DNA from: Moniliella sp. 'wahieum'
Lineage: Eukaryota; Basidiomycota; Moniliellomycetes; Moniliellales; Moniliellaceae
Length of the DNA stretch: 64,000 nucleotides
NCBI GenBank assembly: GCA_003971905.1
Contig: RSEE01000106.1
Coordinates: 62,001 to 126,000, forward strand
Reading direction: 5' to 3'
The position numbers and the translations under genes are program-made. The notes beneath the pieces were generated by a model. It was given only the letters and a program-made list of their open reading frames with translations, did no database searches and was not told the origin of the DNA. Positions 12,408 through 23,900 of this stretch are shown here, in pieces. Position 1 is the stretch's first letter. Every line of letters starts with the position of its first letter.

Positions 12408-12850
12408 GCATTTTTGAGCAGCCTAAGAATGCATTCGTATCTTACAGGTTAGGAGATGAGGCGATCCCGCGACTCAGCCGCTTACAAAAACTCACAAAGC
12501 GTCAAGTGTATATGAGAGTTTGACCCCTTTCCCCGCTATCCATGCCCCGTGTGTGGTTCCAACTCATCCGGAAGCATTTTGGAGCAGCCGAAATGTACGA
12601 TTGCGTTCTGAAGGCTAGGCGAGGCGATTGCCTGCTTCAAAGCCAATTTCTGTCGAAACGTGTCACGAGTTTGACCCCTCTTCCCCGCTATCGGGGCTCA
12701 TTTTGCAGTTCATCCCTTCCGTCGGCATTATTTGCGAGCAGCGTAAGCGTACGGTCTTGTCCAAAAGGCTGGGAGAGAGGAGCCTTCAGTCGCATCTCAC
12801 CTGGGTACAACAACTATTTCGAACCACGGCAACAGTTTGACCCCCTCCCC
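12408..12850. repeat. Three diverged tandem units of about 150-166 bp
   Basis: Each unit carries a first box around GCATTTTGGAGCAGCCGAA (12408-12426, 12574-12592, and a looser match at 12724-12746). About 100 bases later comes a second box, GAGTTTGACCCC (near 12516, 12668 and 12835), followed by a pyrimidine-rich TTCCCCGCTATC-like run. Spacings of 166/150 and 152/167 bases show true tandem units, heavily diverged between boxes. No open frame runs through all three. Confidence 0.7.
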
Positions 12851-12870
12851 TTTAGCTAGGGTCCACATCT

Positions 12871-13195
12871 CTGTCGGATCAAGGGCACCTGTGGCGGCAG
12901 TCAGGGCTTATCCACACACTGCCTAGGCGGGCGAACTTGGGACCAGTTCACTGTCTGATTGAGGGCACATGGCAGCAGTCCGCCTTCGGCTCCGCTCGGC
13001 TCGGCCAGTGCTCCAGGCGGCAGTGCGGCACGGCTAAAGAGTGAGTAACTAAACGGGTCACAGGCTGGGACCAGTTGATTCTTAGCCCGAGGGCACGAGG
13101 TAGCAGTGCGGCCCCGCGAAGGAATGGCTAACCAAGCGGGGCAAAGCAGGGACCAGCTCACTGTCTGATGGAGAGGGCACCTGGCGGCAGTCCGG
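12871..13195. repeat. Four diverged repeats with a GGGCACCTGGCGGCAGTC core
   Basis: Copies lie at about 12871-12902, 12951-12980, 13079-13108 and 13161-13192. Three are preceded by GGGACCAGTTCACTGTCTGA-like sequence. Spacing is irregular (about 80, 128 and 82 bases). The family differs from the repeat just upstream. It is non-coding as far as I can see. Confidence 0.65.
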
Positions 13196-13693
13196 CTCGA
13201 CTACATTCTTACTCGACCAGTGCCCCCCCGGGCTCAGATGCCTGTCTCACTGAGCCCGCTACAGTTATGTGCTCCTCGGCATCAAGCCCTTGCCCCATCC
13301 GGTATGGATGGGTCCCTTGGCTACTGGGGTCCCAAGCCCCTTGGTAGAAGGAGAACAGACAATCGTGATTGTTCCGTGGCGGTGCCGAGGCACCCGCGAC
13401 CGGCTCGGCACCCGCGACCGGGACGAGAGCAAGAGAATGTGCGGGGGTTAAAAGAAGAGACATGGCGTGCGTGTTTTCAGACAGCCGCCCCCCACCCCCT
13501 CCATCTTCAGCAATGATTAATGGCGTGCGTTGCTCGCCGTTACCCTGGACGGTGTCGGGCGTGGTTAGTACGCGGCCCGCTCGGAGATGGAGCATCGTAA
13601 CGCGTATTATAAGGGAAGAGGCGATACGAAGATCCTTGTTTATAGGCTTCTAAGGCTGTGGCGTCACCGGTCACCCCTCAGCTTCAGCTTCAA

Positions 13694-13728
13694 TGTTCAA
13701 CGTTCAACGTTCAACGTTCAACGTTCAA
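13694..13728. repeat. GTTCAAC heptamer microsatellite
   Basis: About five tandem copies of GTTCAAC. Looser GTTCAA clusters occur in other intergenic spots (about 10765-10800, 47560-47600 and 56010-56035). Confidence 0.8.
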
Positions 13729-13969
13729 GATGCAATCTTAATATTTAATCGATAATCGTGAACCAGCTCTGCGACATGGGGCTTGAGTAGGGCTTATGCG
13801 CTTATGAGGCTTGAGACCTGGGCCACTAGGCCTGTCCAAGCGCCCAGACCTCAGCCTGCTGTAGCCCCAGGCTGAGGCCTCAGGAGACTTATCGGAGATA
13901 GGTGGTTACGGAGGGGCAACCGCCACCATCACCACTTGCTCTCATTCCATCGCCCACCACCTACCTTCG

Positions 13970-14241
13970 ATGCCCTCCGCCAAGTCCATCCTGCTCCTGC
14001 TGCTACTCGGGCTCACCGCGCCCGTGGCGCTCAGTCGAGGTACGTTGTCCTCACCTCCCTCTCCCTCCTAGCCTCATCCTCTCGCTCACCTTGTGCTCTC
14101 GGTTCCACCTTGGTTCGGGCCTACTTTGCCTGTCTCGCAGCCGCGCCTGTGCCAGCAGCCACGCCTGGAGCGCCGCGTGCCGCGCCTCTCCCGCGCGTCG
14201 GCGGTCACTGCTATACCAACGGCGACCACATTATCTGCTGA
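13970..14241 (+). CDS. Small secreted two-exon peptide precursor, 56 residues
   Basis: This gene is unrecognised and too short for routine ORF calling. Exon 1 (13970-14039) encodes Met plus a basic n-region and a strong hydrophobic core (MPSAKSILLLLLLGLTAPVA, then LSR), a textbook signal peptide. The 101-bp intron (14040-14140) has a GTACGT donor, a long pyrimidine tract and a CTCGCAG acceptor, like other introns here. Exon 2 (14141-14241) continues in phase. It encodes an Ala/Pro-rich spacer and ends RVGGHCYTNGDHIIC and a stop, so the last residue is Cys and the two cysteines are C-x8-C. The spliced length is 171 nt, exactly 57 codons. The layout suggests a secreted peptide or propeptide with one disulphide. 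It could instead be the start of a larger Cys-rich protein if the stop reflects a base error: the next bases read GTNGFD in the same frame. It is not a CAAX pheromone, because the C-terminal Cys has no -AAX. Confidence 0.6.
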
Positions 14242-15523
14242 GGCACCAATGGCTTTGATCCCCCACCCCCTTGGCTCTCCTTGAAGATTGGCGGAAGGTA
14301 GTGCTATGTAACCCTCTCGTCCATCTTTTCCGTGCAGTCGGTTTCTGGTCTTGGGTTTCCAACACTAATGTGCATACGAAAGTCCAGAAGGGATTGCATG
14401 TATACGTAGAACTGACAAGTATGACCAGACAGCACAAAACTGGACGGGACTAGACTGGACTGGACTGGACTGGACTGGCCGGACTGGACTGGACTGGACT
14501 GGATGGACAGGCGGAGGATCCGAGACGAGCCGGGCCGGTTGTAGAGGGAGGACGAGCAACGAGGGGCGACGCGGGCTGGGCGAGGGAGAACTGAAGTGAC
14601 GTAACACAGCGAGGCGCTCCAATAGCGGGGGAGGGGGGGAGGCGGTCAAACTCTTGACGCGTTTAGCGTTTCGAAATAGTTGTGGTAACCAGTTGAGACG
14701 TGGGGGATCCCCTCTCCCAGCTCGAGGCAACCAGCCCGAGGTGACCGCGACGCAGCAATAGCGTGGGAGAGTACGGATCAGGCGCGGCAGTGACATTAGA
14801 GACAGGTGGCCTAGTCAATCGGGATCAACGCCACCGTGCACTTTTAGGCTCTATGAGCGCCATAGGGAATGCAATGCAATGCCAGTATATATCGCGAAGG
14901 CCATTCCAGGAACTTAGGAGGCGTCTAGTAGTACCTTTACCTCTCCCCGCGTTGGTCCGTCGCACTCTCGATCGTTATCGCCTAGCACGACGTACCACAC
15001 GTGTCATGCATCATGTGGACTACTAGTAAACTCAGTACTCAAATCAGTTCCAAGCAGAAGCGAGGAGTGGAGTGCGCCGCGCGTCGCGGTGAGAGATGCA
15101 AGATAGTACGGGACGAAGACTATATGGCGCTGATAGCATTCGCGAGGGCTGGAGCGACTAGCGACTAGTGATGAGTAGTGACGAATGACTAGTGATTAGT
15201 GAGCCAGGAGCAAGACTTAGTACATAGTTTGGCTGGTAACATGTAACATGTAACGTGATATGAGGCTGTGGGGTGGTGGTGGCCCCGCCCCAAGGCCCAA
15301 GTATGAGATGCATAGAGTATACGATGGCCATGGGCACGAGCACGAGCACGAGCACGGGCACGAGCACGAACACCAGCCGAGAAAGATGGTAGCCCCTCCA
15401 TGCTGAGAGAAAGAGCGAGCGAGGGTCCAGGAGGTGCGCCCTTGCGATTCAATTTCCCCCCCCATCCCATTGTCACATGTCACATGTCACATGTCACGAG
15501 AGCACGACGAAAAAGAAAGGGCA
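14242..15523. other. Gene-poor spacer with simple repeats
   Basis: I see no supported gene. It contains an ACTGG pentamer array (14441-14510), a GAGCAC hexamer array (15333-15371) and an ACATGTC heptamer run (15473-15497). A dense patch of ACTAGT/GACTAG variants lies at 15150-15205, and the same short motif recurs near 11180, 29850, 30130 and 56105. Confidence 0.5.
14441..14510. repeat. ACTGG pentamer microsatellite
   Basis: A tandem array of GGACT/ACTGG units with a few interruptions. No coding frame with a motif overlaps it. Confidence 0.8.
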
Positions 15524-18500
15524 CTAGTTAAATGGGTCGAGCGGGGGGGCGACGTGGTCCCTCGTGACCTCGTCCACTACAGCTCGCTGTTCGGTACGGC
15601 ACAAACGGGCGATTGGATCCAGGCAAGATGGTACGCGTGCTACTGTCGTAGTCGTAGTGGGTACTGGTACTCGTACTGCTCGTACAGGTACTGGTCGAGC
15701 TGAACTTGATCCCGCGCGGGCTGGTAGTCGATTGGGTAGCCGTAGTCGACGAAACATTTTTGGGCTCAACTACAGTCTTTCCCTAGATAGGGGGAACGGG
15801 ATCCCCCCTCCCCCTCCCCGCGCGGATCATAAAAAGGTGCAAACCTCGTCCCGCTCCAAGTGGGGAGAAGGTTGTAAATCCACACAACTCGCTTGTGCCG
15901 CTTTGGTGTGTTGCACATCTCCTGTCTCCGGCTGGACCATGATCGGTGCCGCGCAGGGTGCAGGATCCTCTTCCTTACCCGACTCGAACGGGCTAGGAGT
16001 GCTTACCAAAATGGGAGACGAAGGCGTCGCGTTCAATTGCTCCCTGTGTCAGGGTCAACGTCAAGCCGGGGCGCGGGGGGCGGACGCGGGGGCGGAACAC
16101 GGGCTGTCGAAGGGGGGTTTAGGAGACGAAGTGGGCGGGGCGGAAGGGGAACATGTACCCCCCACCATCATCCAGAAGCAAGTCTGCAGCCGCTTCCTCT
16201 CTTGCGCATTAGAATGAGCAGGTTGGGTCGGGTGGTTTGAAAACGGCTGGCGGGATGGGTAGCGCCGGGACCTCCTCTGCACCTTGCTCACTACTATCGG
16301 GGGAGGAAGGTGGCAAAACATCGGCACAGGGGTGAGGGTAGGCTTCCTCAACATGTTGGTACGACTGGGAGGTACCGCTGGTGGGTGGTAGAGCTGCCGG
16401 TGGGGACCCCCCCCAACGAGACGGGGTGGTGGAAGCAGTGCTTGGCGTGGGACAAGAAGTGAAGCCCGAGGTCCAGCTGAGCGTCGCGGCGCTGGTCCGT
16501 CGGGTGCTTGTATTGGTCAAACTGGTTCGAGCTGTGCTTATGGGTGTGCTGGTCCGCTTGGACGACGCCCGATCCCGATCGGCGGTCGCCATGAAGAAGG
16601 AGGATGACTTGCCAGCGAAGGGGGCCGAGAGGAGGGGCTTACTCTCATAGCCTCCCCATCTCCGGACCGTTCGCCTCTACGGCCACTCGGAGGCGAGCCA
16701 GCGCCACCGGCTTGGCGGTGTGTGAAAGATTGCATGGTTGGGGGGTGGAGCCTGGGTGGGAGTAGATGTTCTCGAGTCAGATTGGAAACTAGCCTGATCG
16801 GAGAAGGGGCCAGAGCTTCGGTATCGGTGTCCAACCTGCGAGCAGGGACGACAAGCGACAATGGCGAGCCGAGTCTTGGTGCGTCAGGGGCGTGTGAGAG
16901 AGAGGAGCGGTGTGGAAGGGGGGTTGGACGGGCTGCCCACCAAAGGTCCGGCTTGATTGGCATGCGTTTTCTTCGACCCCACCAGCATCAACACGGGCAG
17001 GCAACCGAAGAGGGGAAGCTTGAATGCTTGACGCTTCGTTTGGCAGAGGCGGGAGAGGAATATCAGGTGGTGGGGAGAGTGCGCTCCTCCCCCCTTCCGC
17101 TCGCAGACTTATGGGACCGCGGAGGCAACTTGTTACGTCCACTCGGAAAGCACGAAACTGATGCGTCCCTGCGATTGTCGGAAGAGGGGCGTGTGAAAGA
17201 TCGGGAGGAGGTTGTGGGCACGGGGGACCTCGTTTGCCCCACAACCGACGAGGTTAGATGTGTGCTGTAGCATTTTCCATCCGTCGGGACTGGAGCTGGG
17301 GTTCCTGGTTCGACGGACCGACAGAAGAACGGAACGGGTCGATTCGATCCCCTTCGTCCATGAACGTCGTAGACAATGACCCTGGCTGCAGACCGCTCAC
17401 TCGGAAGATGGGGTGGTTGAGACGGCCTGAAACGGTAGCAAACTTGGTCCCGATGGTGCCATGTCACTGCCCCTCGTTGTGGTGTCTACTTACCTGGCTT
17501 TTTGGACCGTTTCCGACCCCAAAGGTGAGGTTGGACAAGGTGCGTAGGCGCGGGAAGGGTGTAGCCACGAAGGTTTCTCTGGCACATTCAAGCAAGCCAC
17601 CGGAAGGCGAAGGCGTCTCCTTCTTCGGTTCTCCCGTTGTTGCTTGGGTCCAACCGCTCCTGTCTTTATCGATTCCAAGGAGAAGATGCGACGGATAAAC
17701 GAGGATGGTCGAGATGTGGGGAGGGTGATCCGCTTGTCGCAGGGGCTTGCGCGGCGATGGCTCGAGGGGTTGAAAATTCTTGCGGATTGAGTGACTGCAG
17801 CGAAGTGGAAGCCATGCGGGTACGGTCCGACGGGGCGGATCTTTTGATCTGGACCAGAGGAGGGGGATGGATGCGCTCCTAGGTAACCTACCCGGTGTCA
17901 CTGGGGGTGCAGGGGAAGAGGGAGAGTTGATAAGCAACTCTTGTTGGTCTGACCCATCCTCGGTAGGGGTGTGCCTTGGATTGCCTCTTCCCACCTTGCT
18001 GACGCACCAAGAGAAACACCCGCTTGCTCTCCACTGACACGATGCTGGAAACCTTGCGACGACCCAAAAGAGCCCAACCTGGGCCGGCGCAACACGGAGC
18101 GAAACGAGGCGGAAGACCGACGGGAGGGTGCGGTGGTCACTGGTGTGCCAGGTGCATTGTCAGGGACCACCTTGTTCTTCGGTGGTCCAGGCTTGGATTA
18201 TTGTCTGTGGGTCCACGCTGTGGGGGGGCGGAACGGCTGATCCTTTTCGGGCTCGAAAGATGCTGGAAGAAACGCCTCGTATACGGCTGGCCCAGGGGCG
18301 AAGGGTCTTGGCGGGCGCAGGCGCAGGCTTTTCGCTCTTTGGCTGGGCCGGTAGAGAGGGAGTTGGGGCAGGTGTATTATCGGCCGTTGCTTGACTTTCG
18401 TCGACGTTGAAAGATGCTAAAGGAGAGCGTTTGAGGGGCCCAGGCTTGCGATGCGGAACAGTGCGGGAGGAATTAGGGATGTGCTCGGAGGAGTAGCCGA

Positions 18501-19179
18501 CCAGGTTGAGAAACGAAAGCGGGTCCGTCTTGACCCGCAAGAGGGGACGGCGTCCTTCCGGGTCGGATTTGACCTCGTCGTGTTGCTGGAGCAGGCGAGT
18601 GGCAGGCGCACTGCCCCTTCTCACGTGAGGCCGATTCGCCGGCGTACTGTTGCTGTGGGTGTTGGGCTGCGCTGTTTGCGCTGCGAGCGATCGCAGGCGC
18701 TGCTCTTCCTCTGCGGCCTCGCTGGAAGGCTCGATTGCGGGAGTGGAGGATGAGGAGGTGGTGGTGGGATGGCGCGTGGGCGAGGGATGGGGGAGGGGAG
18801 GGCTGGGGCTGTGCATGGACCAATCGGACAGGGGGGCGTGTGGGGCGGTGGCGCGAGGCAGTGGCGCGCGGGGTTCCGGGGGCTGCTGAGGCCGCGTTGG
18901 GGACGGGGGGATGGGCTGCGGGGGGCTGGGGGGCAGGCGCCGGGAGTGCGTTCTCCGACGGGTGGGGCGGCTGCGGTGATGGATGCAAGGGCCAATGCGG
19001 CAGGGGCAGGAGCCTCGGTAGTAGCCTGAGCAGGGGCAGGGGTGGATGTCGGTGTCGGGCGCGGCGAAGGAGCTGGCGCGGAGCAGGGTGGCGAGCGGAG
19101 ATGCGGGGGCGCGCAGACGGGTGAGCGAGGGCTTGTGGGCGGCTGGGTCGGCGGTGGATGTGGGCGGGGAGGAGGGCAT
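15524..19179 (-). CDS. Large Ser/Pro-rich disordered protein, unknown
   Basis: I do not recognise this gene. Across 3.6 kb the minus strand keeps one protein style, rich in Ser, Pro, Thr and Arg with short basic blocks, while the frame changes about every 300-500 bases. Readable stretches include LRVKTDPLSFLNLVGYSSEH (about 18540-18480), RPWASRIRGVSSSIFRARKG, RSVLRRPRLGSF, ECARETFVATPFPRLRTLSN (about 17600-17540) and a C-terminal RTEQRAVVDEVTRDHVAPPL ending at 15524. The Met at 19179 opens the first long stretch (MPSSPPTS); an open extension reaches 19434. No enzyme fold, transmembrane segment or zinc motif is visible. It resembles the long intrinsically disordered regulators common in fungi. 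Two or more adjacent genes remain possible because no intron chain was confirmed. Confidence 0.45.
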
Positions 19180-20186
19180 GTGGAGGGGCAAGGGGATGGT
19201 GAGATGGGGCCGAGGGGCGGAGGCGCAGGGGTGAGTTAGAGATACGTGCTGCGGATTGGCCCAGCCGAGCGAGGGCAGAGGAGGCGGAGAGGCAGATGCA
19301 CTTGCCGAAAGGCGTCTGACAGCCGCTGGGGCCCAGCGCACGCTGTGGACACGGCGATATGTATATCGCAAGTACAACCCACTATAACCGGTAACCCACG
19401 GGAGATATCGTGCGCGCCCATCGTTACCCCACACTCTGCTGCGCTGATGGACCCGATCAGATGACGCGTGGCGCGACGCGTGACGGCCGATCGCCTCCCC
19501 TCAGAAGGCGCCACGGCGTAGCGAGCGAGGCCCCGTCTCCGCAGCCCCCCCCCACTAGCCACTGCCCATGTGCGCCACGTCGGGACTCCCCGACGGCCGC
19601 TGGACACCACTCTATAAAATGTGCTGCCACACCGGTCACCGTTGAGGTTATTAAGTAGGCGCTACTCAGTGAGAGTGTCTTCCGTGCTGCCCAGTCGCAT
19701 CTCCAGCTCCTCGCCCACAATCTGGCGGCTGCCCCGCCAGGCCCACCGCTCAACGCTTCACGCTGGCGCATGCTGCCGTTCTATGTATAACACCAACGCC
19801 CAAAACCCAACGTCCGTCTAAAAACCCCCTCCTCTCACACACACACGCCCCTTTCCCGCGTATAGGCTCTTACCGCAATTATACGTTTTGTTACCCGCAA
19901 TTGGCCATCGCGCAGTCGTGACTATCTTGTGAAAATGACCCAGGAGGCCCGAGGATACACAACGCAGCAGATTGGACGCCCATCCGGTGGACCAAACCCA
20001 GGCCCACCGTATCTTCCCGCCGGCCGACGCTTGCGCCACTTGCTCCTGACACTGTCAGATCTCAGAACCGCTATATACTGACCTTTGCATCCCTCATTTT
20101 TGCCGTCGTTGGTCCAAAGGCCCCTATGTGGGGCGCACTCCAACTACGGCGCCAATCCTTTCCTCGAGCGAGAAAGGCAAAAATCA
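19180..20186. other. Spacer, no gene seen
   Basis: This is the 5' side of the Ser/Pro-rich gene followed by about 700 bases with no recognisable coding sequence, up to the tRNA-Met gene. Confidence 0.5.
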
Positions 20187-20290
20187 TGCTTCGTGCCAGG
20201 CTCGAACTGGCGACCTCAGGATGACGTGGTCCAACCACTCACAAGCAGGGCATATGAGACCTGCGCGCTAGCCAACTGCGCCAACGAAGC
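20187..20290 (-). tRNA. tRNA-Met(CAU), elongator, with 30-nt intron
   Basis: Reading the minus strand, the acceptor stem GCTTCGT pairs with ACGAAGC and the discriminator is A. The D-arm is GCGCAGTTGGCTAGCGC. The anticodon stem CAGGT faces TCCTG with loop CTCATA plus A, giving anticodon CAT. The T-arm GCCAG-TTCGAGC-CTGGC is perfect. A 30-nt intron sits at the canonical site after position 37, leaving a 74-nt mature tRNA. Loop and stem resemble elongator Met more than initiator, which lacks TTCGA. Confidence 0.93.
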
Positions 20291-20921
20291 TATATGGTGC
20301 GCCAGCGGTTTTTGGCCTTCGAGGGTAGGCCCATCCCTGCCCCAACGCCAGCATCTGTAACGTCGAAAGAGGGACGAAGGCGAAACATATGGCCTTTTGT
20401 GGCCCAGGTCATGCATGCCACATGCCATCACACATCCTATGTGATGCGCGTGTGACGTTTTTCTGACGCGGCGTTTCCGACTCCATGACAGGTTGGATTC
20501 GCCACCGCCTTCGCATGTTGATCTCTACCGCCCACCCTTTCCATTTGCTGCTCTTTGAGCTCGTGGGCGCTAAGAGCGGCCACAAGCAGGAGTGCGTCAG
20601 CACAGAAGGCTCCGGACCAAGAACCGATGTACGATTACGCTTTTGTTGATGCGGACGCGGTGGATGATGGATGATCCACCGCCCCGTCGATGGCCAGCCA
20701 GCGTCCGCACGCGGGCGGAGCGAGCGGAGGGGATTAATGATTGGATGATTTTCGGATGGATTGGTTCGCGTCTACGCGGCTGCAGAGCGGGCGGTAGGGT
20801 TGCGTTCGGACGCAGGCAGGCGGCTGTGTGGGGCGCAGGCACGGGGGCAGGCAGGCGTGCTTGAAACTTTCGGTGCCGTGGGGCGGTGCCGGGAGCTGGA
20901 ATCTGGGTCAACACGCCTGTG
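20291..20921. other. Spacer between tRNA-Met and the membrane-protein gene
   Basis: No gene seen. Presumed promoter of the plus-strand gene downstream. Confidence 0.5.
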
Positions 20922-23900
20922 ATGGCTATGCGCTGCCTCGTCTGCTTCGCCTCCTTCGCCGCGCCCGCCTCCCCCCCACCACCCGCACCACCGTCACCGT
21001 CGTGCGCGCCCGCGCCCAGCCCCCTCCATGCCCCCACGGCAAGGTCTCCGCCCCGGCCGCCGCCACCTCCACCTCCCCGGCCCCGGCCCCGCCCGGGCCC
21101 ACGGCCATGGTGCTCCCCTCCTGGCTCTCCTACAGCGCCTGGACCACCGCCACCACACCACCCGCACCCGCACCACCACCCACCTCCTCGTCTTCCCTGC
21201 CGACCCCTCCCGTGGTCCCTCGGTCAAGACACGCACCGCCACCCACCTACGCCACCACTGAGTACACCATCGTATACAACACCCTCCCCTCCGATGCGTC
21301 CCTGCCCGCCCCGTCCCGGCACCCGCCCCTCCCGCCCGCACCCCGCCGCCAGCAGCACGCCTGCCTCGCACTCCTCCTCTTCCTCATCCTCCCTTTCCCC
21401 GCCCCGCGAAAGCAGCAGCAGAAGCCGCAGTCACATCCCCCCCCTCCGCTTCGCGCTCCCACACCTCCACCAACGGAGCCCCTCACCCGCCCCCCTCCTC
21501 TCATCTGGCCAGCAGCCACGCCGCCACGCACGCCAGCCGCCACTCCGCCAGCCACCGCTCCTCCAGCCACACAGACCCGCCTCGCCCCCATCCCTCGGCC
21601 GCTTCCACCGAGCACGGCGGCCCCCCCGGCTCTGGCTTTTCCGCTCCCAGTGCCAGCGCAAGCAGTGCGGCATCCCACTCGCATACCCACACGCTCCCCC
21701 GCCCGTCTGGAGGTACGTCCTTGTTCCTCTTGTTGCGTTCGCCATCGCTGGCGCCTCTTGTCCTGACCTGTGGAATACAGAATCCACAGCACCCACTCTG
21801 CACACAAGAGCGGGTCCCACTCCGCCCCCGAACCCACACCTTCAGCTGCGCATCCAAGTTCTCGTAGCACCTCGTCCCCGCTCGACACGCCATCTTCTGC
21901 TCACAGTAGCTCGGAAAGTGTATCCACTGGCTCCATCTCCCATTCTCATGCTGTCGTTCCCTCTGGTTCGGCTGCGTCCAAGTCACCGGACCATGGATTG
22001 AGCCGGACTAGTCATCATCCCTCTGCTTCCGCCTCTGCCTCTGCCTCGGTCTCTGCCCAGGATTCGTCTTCTTCCCGCTTCCCGCCCGTCTGGTTCAACC
22101 CACGCTAGCCAGCCCTTTCCTCGGTGCCCCCGAGCCCAGAGAGCAAGACGGGCTCCCAAGCTCATTCTTCTTCGTTTAGTGCCTCGTTAGGCAGTGCCTC
22201 GTCCGGCAGTGCTTCCCCTGGTAGCGCTTCTCGGGGCGGCGTTTCATCGGCCAGTGCTTCGCCCATTGCGTCGGTCAAGAGTAGCAGCGATGCTGCTCCC
22301 TCTGATACGGATACTGTATCCAGCATGTTGGCCTCTTCTGCTTCGGCCTCGAGCCAGAGCCCCAACCAGGCTGGTACACCCTCCAGTTTCACTTCCAGTC
22401 TCCATACCGACTTTCCCTTTCTGCCATCGACGACGCCATCACCTACGACGGGCGTGGCAGGCGCGTTCCCTTCTTCCAACAATGGTGTGTCCCACCCTGG
22501 AAGTCACTCTGGGAACAGCAGTTCCAAACTTTCGCCCGGGCAGATAGTCGGGATCGCGCTCGGCTCCTTTTTCGGTGCGCTGGCCCTGTTGGGCCTGCTA
22601 ACTCTTCTCGCGTGGCTTTGTTACCGTCGGCGCAGGCGGCAGCGCGACCCGTACGGGCTGGAAGATCGGTACACCAGGTCAGGTCTTACAGCGACCGAGA
22701 AGATGGAAGCAGGTGAGCCTGTGCCCAGTCCCACCCGCGGACTAACCACCCGCTTCTTTGGTCTTCGTTCAGGCGGAAAAGGAACCTATGCTGCTGTAGG
22801 CAACGAGAGGCAAGATGCCTACCACGGAAGCATGCCCGCCCGACCAACGGGGCAGTAGTAGCGGCAGACTACGCTACGCCCACCTCGAACTCCTCGTTCG
22901 TTTCTCCCACGGGACCTCGCTACCCGCACGAACCGGCTTCGCGCAGCACAGGTGTCCCCGGACGCTATGCCAGCCGGAGCGCCGGTCGCGCGGGAATCGG
23001 TGCGTTTGTTGCTGCAGTAGCTGGCCGACGCACTTCCAGTCGAAGGTTTGCTTCCGAAGCACAGGAAGAGGATACGAGTTTGTTGGAGCAAGACCCTGAC
23101 CCCGATCGCGGGGCGTGGTACCACGCCCCCGCCCATGCACCGGGCGCCGAGGCGGAACCGTTGATCGCTGCGAACCCACGAGGAGCATCGGTCGGAGCCA
23201 GGTCAACCCTGGTACGCTGCTAGGGACACTTTGGGTGCCGGTGCCGGTGCCGGTGCTGGTGCTGAGCCCCAGCCCTAGCCCGTCGACCGGGACCAAGGGA
23301 GTATTTGGCCGTAGCACCGGCTCGACGCGATGCTCGTCTATCGCCCTTGCATCGCGCTGGTACCCAGCACACAACTGGTGCCGATACCACCTGACCGCCT
23401 TGACGAATACCACCGAACCGTCCACCTTGACCTCGCCCTCTCTCATGAGCGGACCCAGTCGGGAAAATTCGCGCTCCCACCGTCCTTCGCAGCAACTCTT
23501 GTTTGCACGATTGAGTTCGCGGCCTGCGCCGTCGGCCGCGCTTGCCAGCCCGCACAGCGAAGCGAGTGCAACTCCGCCCACGTCGTCTCCATCGTTGACC
23601 TTAGGGGCAGGAAGCACGACGATGGGTGCGGGCGCAGCGATGGCCATGACACTAGCGGGTGAACAGGAACGGTACGCCTCGGCGACGCCGTGTGGCAAAC
23701 AGCCTACCTACCAAGGTGTGGATGAACCGTTGGAGCTGCTGAGTGTGCCCGAGGCCCAGGGTGCCGCGCTGGACGAGACCAAAACCCGTCGATCTTAACG
23801 GCAGCAAGTGAGGAGGATGGTAACGTGTTGTGGGACGGGAAGCGTCATTCGCCCGAGGCGCGTCGCGCCGCGTTGGAACGTGCTTCGGCACCCACCTTGG

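Larger units (their letters stand above)
10226..13969. other. Gene-poor, repeat-bearing stretch
   Basis: The first few hundred bases are the 5' side of the DUF1765 gene. Beyond that I find no domain-bearing gene. Open frames exist on both strands at about 11194-11720, but neither shows a motif or a supported intron. The stretch holds a GCGCT hairpin pair, two separate families of diverged tandem repeats (12408-12850 and 12871-13195) and a GTTCAAC microsatellite. Confidence 0.5.

Noticed and set aside
12408-13195. CRISPR-like array
   Set aside because: The repeats are long, diverged and irregularly spaced, in eukaryotic nuclear DNA with no cas genes.
13970-14241. Lipopeptide mating pheromone precursor
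   Set aside because: It has a signal peptide and ends in a bare Cys; basidiomycete pheromones lack a signal peptide and end in CAAX.
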